A DNA stretch of 64,000 bases from Neobacillus niacini NBRC 15566 (GCF_001591505.1 NZ_BCVA01000018.1:1-64000); one strand, 5' to 3'; positions 40,512 through 49,848 are shown, counted from the first letter of the stretch. Program-made: numbers and translations. Notes: generated by a model from the letters alone, not told the origin.

Positions 40512-42014
40512 ATGTCAGCAGCAAGTTCGGCCAATTTACTTGAAATGATTAACTTAACAAAAAGATTTCCTGGTGTAATCGCGCTTAATAACGTTTCCCT
40601 GAAAGTGAAGGCAGGGTCAGTACATGCCTTAATGGGTGAGAATGGTGCTGGAAAATCAACCTTAATGAAGTGCTTATTCGGTATTTATTCAATGGATGAA
40701 GGGAAAATCCTGTTGGATGGGCAAGAAGTTTCGTTTGCGAATTCTAAGCAAGCTCTTGAAAACGGAGTTTCAATGGTCCACCAAGAACTGAACCAAGTTC
40801 GCCAGCAAAATGTAATGGATAATATTTGGCTGGGAAGGTATCCGAAAAAAGGAATCTTTATTGATGAAAAGAAGATGTATGAGGAAACCTCGGCAATTTT
40901 TAAGAATTTGGACATCAATATTGACCCGCGCAGCAAAGTAAGCAGTCTATCTGTCTCAGAAATGCAGATGGTGGAAATTGCGAAAGCCGTATCCTATCAT
41001 TCAAAACTGATTGTAATGGATGAACCAACTTCCTCCCTTACAGAAAAAGAAGTGAATCATTTATTTACGATTATTAAAAAATTGCAAAGTGAAAACGTAG
41101 CGATTATCTATATTTCACACAAGATGGAAGAAATATTAAAAATCTCTGACGAAGTGACTATCATGCGTGACGGTCAGTATATTGCAACGAAAAGTGCCAA
41201 AGAATTAACGACGGATGAAATCATTAAGCTAATGGTTGGCCGTGACTTATCACAGCGTTTTCCAGAAAAGATTAATCAACCAGGAGAAGTAACTCTGAAA
41301 GTGAAGGATTTAACTGCCGAAACAGATGGATCATTTTCTACTATCAACTTTGAGTTAAGAAAAGGGGAGATATTGGGAATTGCCGGTTTGGTCGGTTCCA
41401 AACGCACAGAGGTTATGGAAGCACTTTTCGGAATCAGAGGACTAAAATCAGGAAGTATTGAACTAAATGGTAAAGTTGTTCAAAATCATTCGCCGCAGCA
41501 TGCCATAAAAAATGGCTTTGCCCTAGTGACGGAAGAAAGAAGGACAACAGGCATTTATCCACAACTCAGCATTAGCTTCAACTCCATTATTGCTAACCTG
41601 CCTCAGTATCGAAAAGGGTTGTTTCTATCAGAAAGTAAAGTTCATGATGATACAAAATGGGTGATTGATTCAATGAAGGTCAAGACACCGTCACAAAAAA
41701 CCCCAATTGGAAGTCTTTCGGGCGGTAACCAGCAGAAGGTAATCATTGGCCGCTGGCTGCTCACAAAACCGGAAGTATTATTGCTGGATGAACCAACAAG
41801 GGGAATAGACGTTGGAGCAAAGTTTGAAATTTATCAGTTAATTAATGAATTAGCTGCCGAAGGCAAAGGAATTATCATGATTTCATCCGAAATGCCTGAA
41901 CTTCTGGGGGTAACAGACAGAATTTTAGTTATGAGTAATGGAAGAGCAGCTGGAATCGTAGACACGAAGACGACATCTCAAGAAGAGATCATGCGATTAG
42001 CAGCTTTGTATTAG
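40512..42014 (+). CDS. mglA: Galactose ABC importer, double ATPase
   Basis: A 500-residue protein with two fused nucleotide-binding domains, as in MglA/RbsA. Domain 1: Walker [10 protein letters not shown] (42-50), MDEPTSSLT. Domain 2: degenerate Walker A (LVGSKRTEV), signature SGGNQQKV, Walker [12 protein letters not shown]. The second Walker A being degenerate is normal in this family. ATG 40512 follows AAGGAGGT. It powers the MglC channel encoded 13 bp downstream. Confidence 0.94.
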   Translation: MSAASSANLLEMINLTKRFPGVIALNNVSLKVKAGSVHALMGENGAGKSTLMKCLFGIYSMDEGKILLDGQEVSFANSKQALENGVSMVHQELNQVRQQNVMDNIWLGRYPKKGIFIDEKKMYEETSAIFKNLDINIDPRSKVSSLSVSEMQMVEIAKAVSYHSKLIVMDEPTSSLTEKEVNHLFTIIKKLQSENVAIIYISHKMEEILKISDEVTIMRDGQYIATKSAKELTTDEIIKLMVGRDLSQRFPEKINQPGEVTLKVKDLTAETDGSFSTINFELRKGEILGIAGLVGSKRTEVMEALFGIRGLKSGSIELNGKVVQNHSPQHAIKNGFALVTEERRTTGIYPQLSISFNSIIANLPQYRKGLFLSESKVHDDTKWVIDSMKVKTPSQKTPIGSLSGGNQQKVIIGRWLLTKPEVLLLDEPTRGIDVGAKFEIYQLINELAAEGKGIIMISSEMPELLGVTDRILVMSNGRAAGIVDTKTTSQEEIMRLAALY

Positions 42015-42027
42015 GAGGAGATGTAAA

Positions 42028-43050
42028 ATGAATACTCAGGCCACTAAAAGATCAACGGTTACAAAATGGCTGTTCGATAATGTTATCTATGTATTTTTGA
42101 TTTTACTAGTTATTGGGATTGTGATTGCGTCGCCTGATTTTTTGTCTATGACTAACTTAATTAATATCTTAAGTCAGTCATCCTCAAGGATTATTATTGC
42201 TCTTGGAATCGCAGGTATTTTAATTTTAGGAGGAACAGACCTATCTGCTGGAAGAATGGTCGGACTTGCGGCTGTAGTTTCAGCTTCCTTGCTTCAAGCA
42301 GGTGATTATGCCTATAAAATGTATCCTAACTTACCGGAATTACCTTTATTTGTTCCAATTATCATTGCAATGGTAGTAACTGGGCTATTCGGAACATTAA
42401 ATGGATTTATCGTTTCTAAGTTTCACGTACCGCCATTTATTGCAACCTTAGGTATGATGATTGGGGTTTATGGAATCACTTCAATCTACTTTGACCGTCC
42501 TCCATATGGAGCACAGCCAATCGGCGGATTAAGTGAAGGTTTTACAACATTTGCTCAAAAAGGAATCAAACTAGGTCAATATGAATTTCCATACCTGATT
42601 TTATATGCAATTGTATTTTCCATCATTATTTGGGTTGTTTGGAATAAAACACAACTCGGTAAAAATATGTATGCAATTGGTGGAAATGCTGAAGCTGCAA
42701 AGGTTTCCGGCGTTAACGTTGCAAAAAATATTATCATTATTTACATGATTGCTGGTTTATTATATGGATTCTCAGGTACATTAGAAGCTGGCCGTGTTGG
42801 CAGTGCAACCAACAATACTGGTAATATGTACGAGTTAGACGCGATTGCAGCCTGTGTAGTAGGTGGAGTATCCTTATCAGGCGGGATTGGAACTGTTCCT
42901 GGAGTCATCACTGGGGTTCTAATTTTCCAAGTTATAAACTACGGATTAGCCTTCCTAGGTGTTAGTCCATACATTCAATTCATCGTAAAAGGAGCTATCA
43001 TCATCGTAGCCGTCGCCTTTGATATGCGGAAACATGCTAAGAAAAAATAA
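42028..43050 (+). CDS. mglC: Galactose ABC importer permease
   Basis: A 340-residue CUT2 permease with 8-10 hydrophobic segments and the family motifs DLSAGRMVGLAA (near residue 70), ATLGMMIGVYGI (near 145) and IGGNAEAAKVSGV (near 220). ATG 42028 follows AGGAGGAGATGTAA. The length and the P-Y-G-A-Q extracellular loop are as in E. coli MglC. Last gene of the mgl operon. Confidence 0.93.
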   Translation: MNTQATKRSTVTKWLFDNVIYVFLILLVIGIVIASPDFLSMTNLINILSQSSSRIIIALGIAGILILGGTDLSAGRMVGLAAVVSASLLQAGDYAYKMYPNLPELPLFVPIIIAMVVTGLFGTLNGFIVSKFHVPPFIATLGMMIGVYGITSIYFDRPPYGAQPIGGLSEGFTTFAQKGIKLGQYEFPYLILYAIVFSIIIWVVWNKTQLGKNMYAIGGNAEAAKVSGVNVAKNIIIIYMIAGLLYGFSGTLEAGRVGSATNNTGNMYELDAIAACVVGGVSLSGGIGTVPGVITGVLIFQVINYGLAFLGVSPYIQFIVKGAIIIVAVAFDMRKHAKKK

Positions 43051-43055
43051 TCATT

Positions 43056-43086
43056 GAAGGACATCTTTTAAAGGATGTCTTTTTTA
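43056..43086 (+). terminator. Terminator after mglC
   Basis: GACATC (43060-43065) and GATGTC (43074-43079) pair and are followed by TTTTTT. Confidence 0.8.
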
Positions 43087-43101
43087 TAGCATTAAGTAAT
43101 A

Positions 43102-43150
43102 TGCAACGCTGCCGTTACGCCCATTGTGGTTACGCCGACTTAGCGTTGCA
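43102..43150. repeat. Inverted repeat with internal GTTACGCC duplication
   Basis: TGCAACGCT and AGCGTTGCA form a 9-bp stem; the loop contains GTTACGCC twice in direct orientation. It lies between the mglC terminator and the structured repeat copy B. Its function is unknown. Confidence 0.5.
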
Positions 43151-43172
43151 AAGCCTTGCAAAAACATCCTAT

Positions 43173-43244
43173 TCTATGAAACGCGTTTCAGGTCAAGGGT
43201 TTTTTAGCTTCATTCCTTTCGTGGAATACTATAGAATGGTATAA
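43173..43244 (+). repeat. Structured 70-nt repeat, copy B
   Basis: Second copy of the element at 34802-34872. The inner hairpin is GAAACGCGTTTC, and the outer stem CTATGAAA pairs with TTTCGTGG using G-U pairs. It lies about 40 bp before the NRDE-protein gene. Confidence 0.7.
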
Positions 43245-43282
43245 ACAGGAAGAACCACTTTTAGAATGGGTGTGAATAGCAT

Positions 43283-44041
43283 TTGTGTTTAATTTTATTT
43301 GCTTCTAAAGTACATCCAGAATATAAGCTGATCGTTGCTGCCAATCGAGATGAATTTTATCAAAGACCTACTGTTCCTGCTCACTTTTGGGAGGATGACT
43401 CTGAAATCCTTGCTGGACGGGATTTAGAAAAAATGGGTACTTGGATGGGTGTTACAAAAAACGGCCAGTTTGCTGCCTTAACAAATTATCGGAATCCAAC
43501 TGAAGTGACGGAGGGTAAACGTTCACGGGGGGAGCTTGTATCAGGCGCACTCAAGTACAACGGAGAAATGATAGAGTATATGAAGAGTCTGGCTAGAAAT
43601 CACGACAGGTACCCTGGGTACAATTTGCTGGCTGGTAATGGGGATCATTTATACTATTATTCTAATGTCGGTCAGGAATTAAAGAAGATATCGCCTGGGA
43701 TATACGGTGTCAGCAACCATTTATTAAATACTGACTGGCCTAAAGTGAAACTGGGCAAAGCTGGTTTAACAGAAATCATCAACAATCAAAAGACGGATTT
43801 AGTTGAAGACCTTTTAACGCTGCTCCAAAAGGCCGACCCAGCTCCGGATGAAAACCTTCCTCAAACTGGCGTATCATTAGAATGGGAGAGAATGCTATCA
43901 GCCATGTTTATTAAGAGTGAAAATTATGGGACAAGGAGTTCAACGGTCTTATTAATGTCTGATAAAGAAATTCATTATGTAGAGCGTGTATTTTCTAATC
44001 ATGAAATAATTGATCAGCATTACACAATAGAACGGGAATAA
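43283..44041 (+). CDS. NRDE family (TANGO2-like) protein
   Basis: A 252-residue protein with the family's invariant N-terminal Cys2 (MCLILFA), the NRDE motif in AANRDEFYQRPT (near residue 23) and GTWMGVTKNGQFAALTNYR (near 57). The Cys2 position suggests an N-terminal-nucleophile-like fold, but no enzymatic activity is established; TANGO2 relatives have been linked to lipid or heme handling in eukaryotes. The start is TTG 43283, fixed by the need for Cys at position 2. It is a single gene, followed after 7 bp by the second palindrome module. Confidence 0.9.
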   Translation: MCLILFASKVHPEYKLIVAANRDEFYQRPTVPAHFWEDDSEILAGRDLEKMGTWMGVTKNGQFAALTNYRNPTEVTEGKRSRGELVSGALKYNGEMIEYMKSLARNHDRYPGYNLLAGNGDHLYYYSNVGQELKKISPGIYGVSNHLLNTDWPKVKLGKAGLTEIINNQKTDLVEDLLTLLQKADPAPDENLPQTGVSLEWERMLSAMFIKSENYGTRSSTVLLMSDKEIHYVERVFSNHEIIDQHYTIERE

Positions 44042-44047
44042 AAAAAC

Positions 44048-44098
44048 GAATCAAACGTTTGATTGAATCGGTTGGTAAACTAATCAAACGTTTGATTA
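44048..44098. repeat. Paired palindromes, copy 2
   Basis: AATCAAACGTTTGATT at 44049-44064 and TAATCAAACGTTTGATTA at 44081-44098, with the same 33-bp period and a related spacer as the module at 34-84. It lies between two convergent genes (NRDE protein and DUF3934), which argues against a simple promoter operator at this copy. Confidence 0.75.
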
Positions 44099-44113
44099 AA
44101 TGCTTGAACGACA

Positions 44114-44275
44114 TCAGTCGGTTTTATCTGATTCCTGTTCAGACGCCGCTCGTTTAGTTCCTTTGCTGACATAAGGCTTCGCACTTTTTGCTTTTTTCGC
44201 ACCCGCTTGCCAACGATTCCAGCCCTTTTTTCCTGTCCCTCTGCCTACTCCACTTTTTGCCTTTGCCTTTGGCAT
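44114..44275 (-). CDS. DUF3934 family small basic protein
   Basis: A 53-residue, lysine- and glycine-rich protein. It begins MPKAKAKSGVGRGTGKKGWN and contains NRWQAGAKKAKSAKPYVSKG, the pattern of the DUF3934 family of Bacillus. GGAGTGG lies 6 bases before the ATG at 44275. No function is known; the high positive charge suggests nucleic acid or ribosome contact. It is convergent with the NRDE gene and followed by the palindrome pair. Confidence 0.8.
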   Translation of the reverse strand: MPKAKAKSGVGRGTGKKGWNRWQAGAKKAKSAKPYVSKGTKRAASEQESDKTD

Positions 44276-44302
44276 ATTACCACTCCATCATAATTGAAAA
44301 GA

Positions 44303-44545
44303 TTATTGGATTTCTTTATTAAAAAAACCCAATGCATATTTAATACCCTCTTCAATCTCATTTGTATCATAACCTTGTAAATCCTCATGAGTAATTTCCA
44401 GAGTTGTTCCTGATAATGAATAACCGCTGTCTAAATTAATATCGAGCAGGACCAAAAACCCATTGGCCGTGTTCTTAATATCAATAATATCGTAATCCAG
44501 TATAGGTGCTCCTGTTTGGTACTCTAAAGGTTCTAACTCTGACAT
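44303..44545 (-). CDS. Small acidic hypothetical protein
   Basis: About 80 residues, acidic and without a membrane segment or signal peptide. I do not recognise the family. I chose ATG 44545 because GGGGG lies 7 bases before it; the ATG at 44551 is one base from that site. The composition alternates hydrophobic and acidic residues (LDYDIIDIKN, GFLVLLDINLDSGYSLSG), suggesting a small beta-rich fold. It lies upstream of and in line with the DUF3934 gene. Confidence 0.65.
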   Translation of the reverse strand: MSELEPLEYQTGAPILDYDIIDIKNTANGFLVLLDINLDSGYSLSGTTLEITHEDLQGYDTNEIEEGIKYALGFFNKEIQ

Positions 44546-44773
44546 TACCATACCCCCATATTTACTTCTAGTCTATATTCGAACATAGGTTATACCAAAA
44601 GCGAAAAATATAAACATTTATCTGCAGGAAATTCCTACGTAACAAACGAAATGAAATTAGTCGATATTTTGTATCATAACAGACATTAGATAATTAATAT
44701 TAACGAAATATTCACATAAATATAATACAAGGCTCCCTGACTACCCAACCATCATTTAAAAGGAGAGATATGC

Positions 44774-46006
44774 ATGCAGCGGCAAAAGCTTTTAATTAAT
44801 GGGGAAAGATTAAAGAATGAGCTTGAACGATTTGCGCGCTTTGGCCAGACTGAGAATAATGGTGTAACCCGGCTGGCACTATCAGATGAGGATCGGTTGG
44901 CCAGAGATTTTTTTCGGTCATGCTGTGAGGAATTAGGTTTAACCGTTAAGGTTGATGACATGGGCTGTATGTATGCCACTCTCGAAGGTACAGAGAATAA
45001 GCCGCCCATACTGATAGGCTCCCACTTGGATTCGGTTAAAAAAGGCGGCAGATTTGACGGAGTGCTAGGAGTGTTAGCTGGTTTAGAAGTTGTCCGAACA
45101 CTGGTAGAAAATAATATCAAACCGCAAATCCCGATTACACTTGTTAATTTTACGAATGAAGAGGGTGCAAGATTTGAGCCTTCTATGATGGCGTCTGGAG
45201 TGCTTTCCGGCAAATTTGATAAGAATATGATGGTAAAAAAGAAGGATTCCACGGGAATTACGTTTGGCGAAGCACTTAAATCGATCGGGTATGAAGGGGA
45301 TGTAAAGAATCGGTTAAAAGAGGGGACTGCATTCTTAGAATTGCATATTGAACAAGGTCCTATTCTTGAAAAAGAAGCACAGTCCATTGGCGTTGTCGAA
45401 TGCGTGGTTGGAATGGCGTGCTATGATATTGAAATAACAGGTGAATCTGACCACGCCGGAACTACACCGATGAGTATGAGAAAAGATGCTTTGTTTGCTG
45501 CTAACAATCTTATTAATGATATTCGCAGCGTATTAGGGACATTAGATGAGGAATTAGTTTTTACCATCGGCAGGGTAAACGTATATCCGAGTATTCATAC
45601 CGTCATTCCGAATAAGGTTGTATTTTCCTTAGAAGCAAGGCACAAAAATCCTAAGATTGTCACAACATTTAAAGAATTTGTTGAAGAACTCCCAAAACGA
45701 GGCTTAAATGAAGGCTGCGAGGTAAAAACAACGAAATTATGGGAGCGCGATACAGTTTGGTTTGATACAGAAGTCGTTACTCAATTAGAAAAATCAACAA
45801 AGTCTCTGGGATACACCCACATAAGAATGGTCAGCGGTGCAGGACACGATGCACAATTTATTGCCAGCCTTGTACCCTCTGCCATGCTTTTTGTTCCAAG
45901 TTTTAATGGGAAAAGTCATTGTGAAGAAGAACTTACCTCATGGGAAGATTGTGAAAAAGGGGTTAATGTACTTTTAGATACCGTATTAGCGTTATTATCG
46001 AAATAA
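44774..46006 (+). CDS. Hydantoinase/carbamoylase-type M20 amidase
   Basis: A 410-residue metal-dependent amidohydrolase of the N-carbamoyl-L-amino acid hydrolase/allantoate amidohydrolase group. Metal ligands are visible in GSHLDSVKKGGRFDG (near residue 80), NEEGARF (near 125) and LHIEQGP (near 190), with GAGHDAQ near 355. It removes a carbamoyl group from an N-carbamoyl amino acid or a ureide. ATG 44774 follows AAAAGGAGAGATATGC. Single gene with its own strong terminator; no hydantoinase or allantoin genes flank it, so the true substrate is open. Confidence 0.88.
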   Translation: MQRQKLLINGERLKNELERFARFGQTENNGVTRLALSDEDRLARDFFRSCCEELGLTVKVDDMGCMYATLEGTENKPPILIGSHLDSVKKGGRFDGVLGVLAGLEVVRTLVENNIKPQIPITLVNFTNEEGARFEPSMMASGVLSGKFDKNMMVKKKDSTGITFGEALKSIGYEGDVKNRLKEGTAFLELHIEQGPILEKEAQSIGVVECVVGMACYDIEITGESDHAGTTPMSMRKDALFAANNLINDIRSVLGTLDEELVFTIGRVNVYPSIHTVIPNKVVFSLEARHKNPKIVTTFKEFVEELPKRGLNEGCEVKTTKLWERDTVWFDTEVVTQLEKSTKSLGYTHIRMVSGAGHDAQFIASLVPSAMLFVPSFNGKSHCEEELTSWEDCEKGVNVLLDTVLALLSK

Positions 46007-46050
46007 GAGCAGACACCTGGTGAAATTGCCAGGTGTCTGCTCTTATTTAC
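46005..46050 (+). terminator. Strong terminator after M20 amidase
   Basis: A perfect 16-bp stem AAGAGCAGACACCTGG/CCAGGTGTCTGCTCTT with an 8-base loop, then ATTTAC. The left arm overlaps the stop codon. Confidence 0.85.
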
Positions 46051-46243
46051 CTTAATTTGAATACTGGTTTTTTTATGGAAGAACTTCCAATAAGAAATTG
46101 AACAACTATTTTAAAAATTCTTTGCAGTTTATCCTGATATTTTGTATATTAATATAGTTAATACGATACCCCCTAACTCATTAACTCTTTATTTTTCTGA
46201 AATCATCAACTGTACAAAATTATTCGATAGATTGGAGCTTCAC

Positions 46244-47572
46244 ATGGAAAGGAAATTACCATTAAAAGAAATCATCGCCTTGGGCTTTTTTATGTTCGCC
46301 TTATTTTTAGGCGCTGGAAATATTATTTTTCCGCCATTACTAGGTCAGCAAGCAGGTGAATCCCTTTTATCAGCTATTATTGGCTTTTTAGTTACGGGTG
46401 TTGGCCTGCCGCTATTGGCTGTCTTCACCATCGCAAGATCAGGCGGGGATTTAAATGACTTATCCAATCGAGTACATCCCACATTCGCTAAGGTCTTTCC
46501 GGTTATTATTTATTTAACGATTGGACCACTTTTTGGAATACCGCGTACCGGAACGGTAACATATGAGATCGGTGTTGCTCCATTCCTGCCAAACGAGAGC
46601 AGCATGGGGTTATTTGTTTCAACATTTGTATTTTTCCTTATCACCTATTGGCTTGCACTGAATCCTGCAAAGTTAGTAGATCGTGTAGGAAAGGTTCTTA
46701 CTCCAGTACTGTTGCTATTAATCGTAGTAATCTCAATCAGAGGATTTGCTTCTCCTATTGGTTCTGTGGGTGAGGCGGCAGGAAAATACAGAGACGGAGC
46801 GTTTTTTGGCGGCTTTGTCGAAGGGTATTTAACGATGGACGCAATTGCTGCTCTAGTTTTTGGCGTTGTTGTCATTAACCGCGTGCAGGAAATGGGAATT
46901 AAAACAGCATCTGTTATTCGTTCTTATACGATTAAATCTGGGATTATTGCAGGAATTGGGTTATCATTTGTCTATATTTCATTATCTTTTATTGGTGCGA
47001 CAAGCGTTGAGGGGATTGGAATGCAGGAAAATGGCGGAGAAATTCTTTCATCTGTCACTTCCCTTTTATTTGGACCATTCGGGTCCATCATTCTTGCACT
47101 GGTTATTACCGGAGCCTGTTTAACTACTTCTGTAGGTCTGGTTGCAGCATGTGGTGAGTATCTAAGTCAACGATTTCCTAGACTTTCCTATCCTGTGGTT
47201 GTAACCATTCTTTGTTTATTTAGTTTTACAATGGCGAATCTAGGATTAAGTCAATTAATTGCTTTTTCCATCCCACTCCTCATTAGTATTTATCCGATTG
47301 CGATTGTTCTGATTTTATTATCTTTATTACATTCCTATATACCGGTGTGGAGGGCTGTTTATATAGGGGCGATCATTGGAGCAGGTATTGTTAGTATCTA
47401 TGATGGCTTAACAACTGCTGGTATTGAAGTAGCATCCATTACGACAGCTCTTAACTTCATTCCGCTATACACAAATGGATTAGGATGGCTTTTCCCAAGT
47501 ATCGTGGGCGGTCTGTTAGGGTTGTTTTTTCAATATGCAAAGCTGTTTAATTGGGCAGCTTCATCCAAATAA
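46244..47572 (+). CDS. brnQ: Branched-chain amino acid:cation symporter
   Basis: About 442 residues with 12 hydrophobic segments, the size of BrnQ/BraB carriers. The N-terminal FALFLGAGNIIFPPLLGQQAG motif, shown here only in part as AGNIIFPP, is diagnostic. I set the start at ATG 46244 (GGAG 6 bases upstream; conserved MERKLPLKEI start); the frame is open back to 46142 but that extension is not BrnQ-like. It imports leucine, isoleucine and valine with sodium or protons. Single gene between terminators. Confidence 0.92.
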   Translation: MERKLPLKEIIALGFFMFALFLGAGNIIFPPLLGQQAGESLLSAIIGFLVTGVGLPLLAVFTIARSGGDLNDLSNRVHPTFAKVFPVIIYLTIGPLFGIPRTGTVTYEIGVAPFLPNESSMGLFVSTFVFFLITYWLALNPAKLVDRVGKVLTPVLLLLIVVISIRGFASPIGSVGEAAGKYRDGAFFGGFVEGYLTMDAIAALVFGVVVINRVQEMGIKTASVIRSYTIKSGIIAGIGLSFVYISLSFIGATSVEGIGMQENGGEILSSVTSLLFGPFGSIILALVITGACLTTSVGLVAACGEYLSQRFPRLSYPVVVTILCLFSFTMANLGLSQLIAFSIPLLISIYPIAIVLILLSLLHSYIPVWRAVYIGAIIGAGIVSIYDGLTTAGIEVASITTALNFIPLYTNGLGWLFPSIVGGLLGLFFQYAKLFNWAASSK

Positions 47573-47575
47573 GAC

Positions 47576-47624
47576 AAAAAGGATAGATGAGCATGATAAG
47601 AAACTGCTCTACTATCCTTTTTTC
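47576..47624. terminator. Bidirectional terminator after brnQ
   Basis: AAAGGATAG and CTATCCTTT pair, with an inner GAGCA/CTGCTC pairing; A run on the left, T run on the right. It can also end the convergent repair-protein gene. Confidence 0.8.
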
Positions 47625-47638
47625 GTGTTTAGAGTTTC

Positions 47639-48346
47639 CTAACACCTAACATACTTGCGTTTGAAACCTAACCTGCCTCTATCTAATTCCTTTTGAATGT
47701 TCTCAGACGCAAGCAGAGTGCTGCTTTTTTTCTTGTCCCGCCTGATTTCGACTGGACCAACAGCCTTAGCGGTTTCAACCGCCTTTTCATGGAGCGGCAA
47801 ATAGGAAATTCCAACGGTGTACATAAAATTATTCATAGCGGATTTCGTTCGATCAGGAGAATCGTGAATCGTTTTTTCTACCTGATCAAGCATACCAGCT
47901 AGTTTATTGGAGCTAAATTCGGTGTCAGGGCGATTACCCAAAAGCCAGCAGTAACAGCTCCATCCTGCTGACATTTTAAGTTCTTCACCGCTTGTGATCC
48001 ATTTATCGGCAACAGCTTGGGCAATAGTGGTCTCAGACAACGTTACGGCAACTACATAGTCCGAAAGCATATAAAAATACGCCCCATCTATCCAACGCTC
48101 AAAATCCTGCTCAGTCATTGCCAGCGGGTCCGCAATAATACCGGCAAAATACATGGCGTCATAGTTCCCAGTGGCGTAAAGCTCCTCAGCTAAAGGCTGA
48201 TTTTTCTTAATCTTTTTCGCAAGAGGCTTCATTGCGCCGGTAGCGACACCAAAAAGCGGCTCATGTGCACCATTACTTATGTACGTTTTTTTGATTCGTT
48301 CTTTACCGAGTGTTTCTAGTTCCTGCATAACCGTAGTGAAATCCAT
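47639..48346 (-). CDS. DNA alkylation repair-like HEAT protein
   Basis: About 235 residues, all-helical, related to the DNA alkylation repair (AlkD, PF08713) family: MDFTTVMQELETLG at the start, a HEAT-like series of helices and the SDYVVAVTLSET and WITSGEELKMSAGW stretches. I chose ATG 48346, where AAAGGAAG lies 8 bases upstream; the frame continues to 48379. True AlkD enzymes excise 3-methyladenine and 7-methylguanine; whether this member keeps the activity cannot be told, and its C-terminal end is strongly basic (RRDKKKSS, GFKRKYVRC). Confidence 0.8.
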   Translation of the reverse strand: MDFTTVMQELETLGKERIKKTYISNGAHEPLFGVATGAMKPLAKKIKKNQPLAEELYATGNYDAMYFAGIIADPLAMTEQDFERWIDGAYFYMLSDYVVAVTLSETTIAQAVADKWITSGEELKMSAGWSCYCWLLGNRPDTEFSSNKLAGMLDQVEKTIHDSPDRTKSAMNNFMYTVGISYLPLHEKAVETAKAVGPVEIRRDKKKSSTLLASENIQKELDRGRLGFKRKYVRC

Positions 48347-48454
48347 TATTTTCACTTCCTTTATAAAAATCCTACTCATTACATTGTAAACCCTCGTTAT
48401 AGCAATTCCAACTTCATAAATTCACGAAATGGATTCAGGCATCCTAAAGGTTAT

Positions 48455-48480
48455 AATAAAAAAAGCTGCATAGCAGCTAA
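48455..48480 (-). terminator. Terminator of SDR gene (minus strand)
   Basis: On the minus strand AGCTGC-TAT-GCAGCT is followed by TTTTTTTATT, 70 bp after the SDR stop codon. Confidence 0.75.
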
Positions 48481-48551
48481 AACACTCTACCAAGAAAGCG
48501 TAGATTACATGAAATGGTGATTCTACGAGTCATGAACTATTACATTTGGCG

Positions 48552-49466
48552 TTATGATGACATAATTTGTCCGCCGTTAACATGAATGGTTTGACCGGTC
48601 ATAAAGCGAGAATCATCTGACGCTAGATAAACATAGGCAGGGGCGAGTTCAAAGGGCTGACCTTGACGCTGCATCGGGTTATCCGCAAGCGGAACTTGGT
48701 CTGCAGAGAAGCTGGATGGAATGAGCGGAGTCCATACCCTGCCGGGTGCCACAGCATTTACTCTAATACCCTTATCAACTAAGTTGTTAGCCAATGCCCG
48801 GGTGAAACCAACGTTAGCAGCTTTTGTTGCAGAGTAATCAATCAATTGATCATTCCCGTAATATGCGACTACTGAGGCTGTGTTAATAATGGAACTCCCT
48901 GCCTTTAAGTGGGGAAGCGCAGCTCTGGTTGTGTAAAAGTGGGAGTAAACATTAACTTTAAAGGTTTCATCAAACTGCTCATCGGTAATGTCCAGTAAGC
49001 TTAATTGTTGAAACTGAATCCCGACATGGTTGCAGAGAATTTCAAGGTGTCCGAAGGTTTGGACCGTTTGTTCCACGATATCCATACATTGCCGTTTTTC
49101 TCTTACATCGCCAGGCAGCAAAAGACACCGTTGTCCAAGTTCTTCGACACGCGTCTTTGTTCGATTGGCATCTTCATGCTCATCCAAATAAGAAATGGCA
49201 ACATCTGCGCCTTCTTTGGCAAAAGCAATTGCTACGGCTGCACCGATTCCGCTGTCGCCGCCAGTTATAAGTGCAGCTTTCCCTACAAGTTTTCCGCTGC
49301 CTTTCTCATTTGGATTTTCAATAATCGGTCTTGGAACCATTAATTTTTCTACTCCTGGCTGGCGAAGCTGACGCTGTTCCGGAACAGTAAGAGGAATATC
49401 TTCGTACCGGGTTATCTTGCCGTAATGGGGATACATAGGATATTTTTGATTATCTTGTGGTGACAC
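48552..49466 (-). CDS. SDR family oxidoreductase (YhdF-like)
   Basis: A 304-residue SDR with an extra N-terminal arm of about 55 residues rich in Pro/Gln/Tyr, typical of the YhdF/YhxC general-stress group. The cofactor motif is TGGDSGIG (near residue 69), the catalytic Ser lies in [10 protein letters not shown] and the Tyr-Lys pair in YSATKAA. GTG 49466 follows AGGAGG by 6 bases. The substrate is unknown; relatives are often called glucose 1-dehydrogenase-like or general stress proteins. Single gene. Confidence 0.88.
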   Translation of the reverse strand: MSPQDNQKYPMYPHYGKITRYEDIPLTVPEQRQLRQPGVEKLMVPRPIIENPNEKGSGKLVGKAALITGGDSGIGAAVAIAFAKEGADVAISYLDEHEDANRTKTRVEELGQRCLLLPGDVREKRQCMDIVEQTVQTFGHLEILCNHVGIQFQQLSLLDITDEQFDETFKVNVYSHFYTTRAALPHLKAGSSIINTASVVAYYGNDQLIDYSATKAANVGFTRALANNLVDKGIRVNAVAPGRVWTPLIPSSFSADQVPLADNPMQRQGQPFELAPAYVYLASDDSRFMTGQTIHVNGGQIMSS

Positions 49467-49592
49467 GGTAAACCTCCTAGAAAAACCATTTTGGCTTTAC
49501 TGTATGACAATTGGGCGAAACTTGTGCATGGTCTTTCACCATACTGAGAGAATTGAATAAAGTGTAGGAAAAACTCTGAGGAGGAAATGAGC

Positions 49593-49766
49593 TTGTACTA
49601 TTATAGGTTAAACACCGAAGTAAAGCTGTTGTTAATCAATCACTCGATTGAAAAAGAGGAAATCTTCTATAACTCCAATCCAAATCCTTGGAGAATGCCG
49701 AAAATAGGTCCAAGGCCGCCGTATTATACGAATCCTAGGTATGAACCTTTTTACCCTGTCATTTAA
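49593..49766 (+). CDS. Small Tyr/Pro-rich hypothetical protein
   Basis: A 57-residue protein starting at TTG 49593, 8 bases after AGGAGG (49579-49584); ATG 49587 is too close to that site. The C-terminal third is rich in Pro, Tyr and Asn (PWRMPKIGPRPPYY, YEPFYPVI), a composition seen in small spore-coat or exosporium proteins. A clean terminator follows at 49814, so it is probably a real unit. A CATACTG upstream (49541-49547) resembles a forespore-sigma -10, but this is weak. I do not recognise the family. Confidence 0.6.
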   Translation: MYYYRLNTEVKLLLINHSIEKEEIFYNSNPNPWRMPKIGPRPPYYTNPRYEPFYPVI

Positions 49767-49813
49767 AAATCCCTTTACCAATTATAAAACGTAAATTATC
49801 ACCAAACGCATAT

Positions 49814-49848
49814 GAAATAGCACTGCTTAATCAAGTAGTGCTATTTCT
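49814..49848 (+). terminator. Terminator after small Tyr/Pro-rich gene
   Basis: GAAATAGCACT and AGTGCTATTTC form an 11-bp stem around a 13-base loop, followed by TTGT. The rest of 49849-50077 shows nothing I can name. Confidence 0.7.

Noticed and set aside
46142..46243. N-terminal extension of BrnQ
   Set aside because: The extension is not like BrnQ proteins; ATG 46244 has GGAG at proper spacing and starts the conserved sequence.
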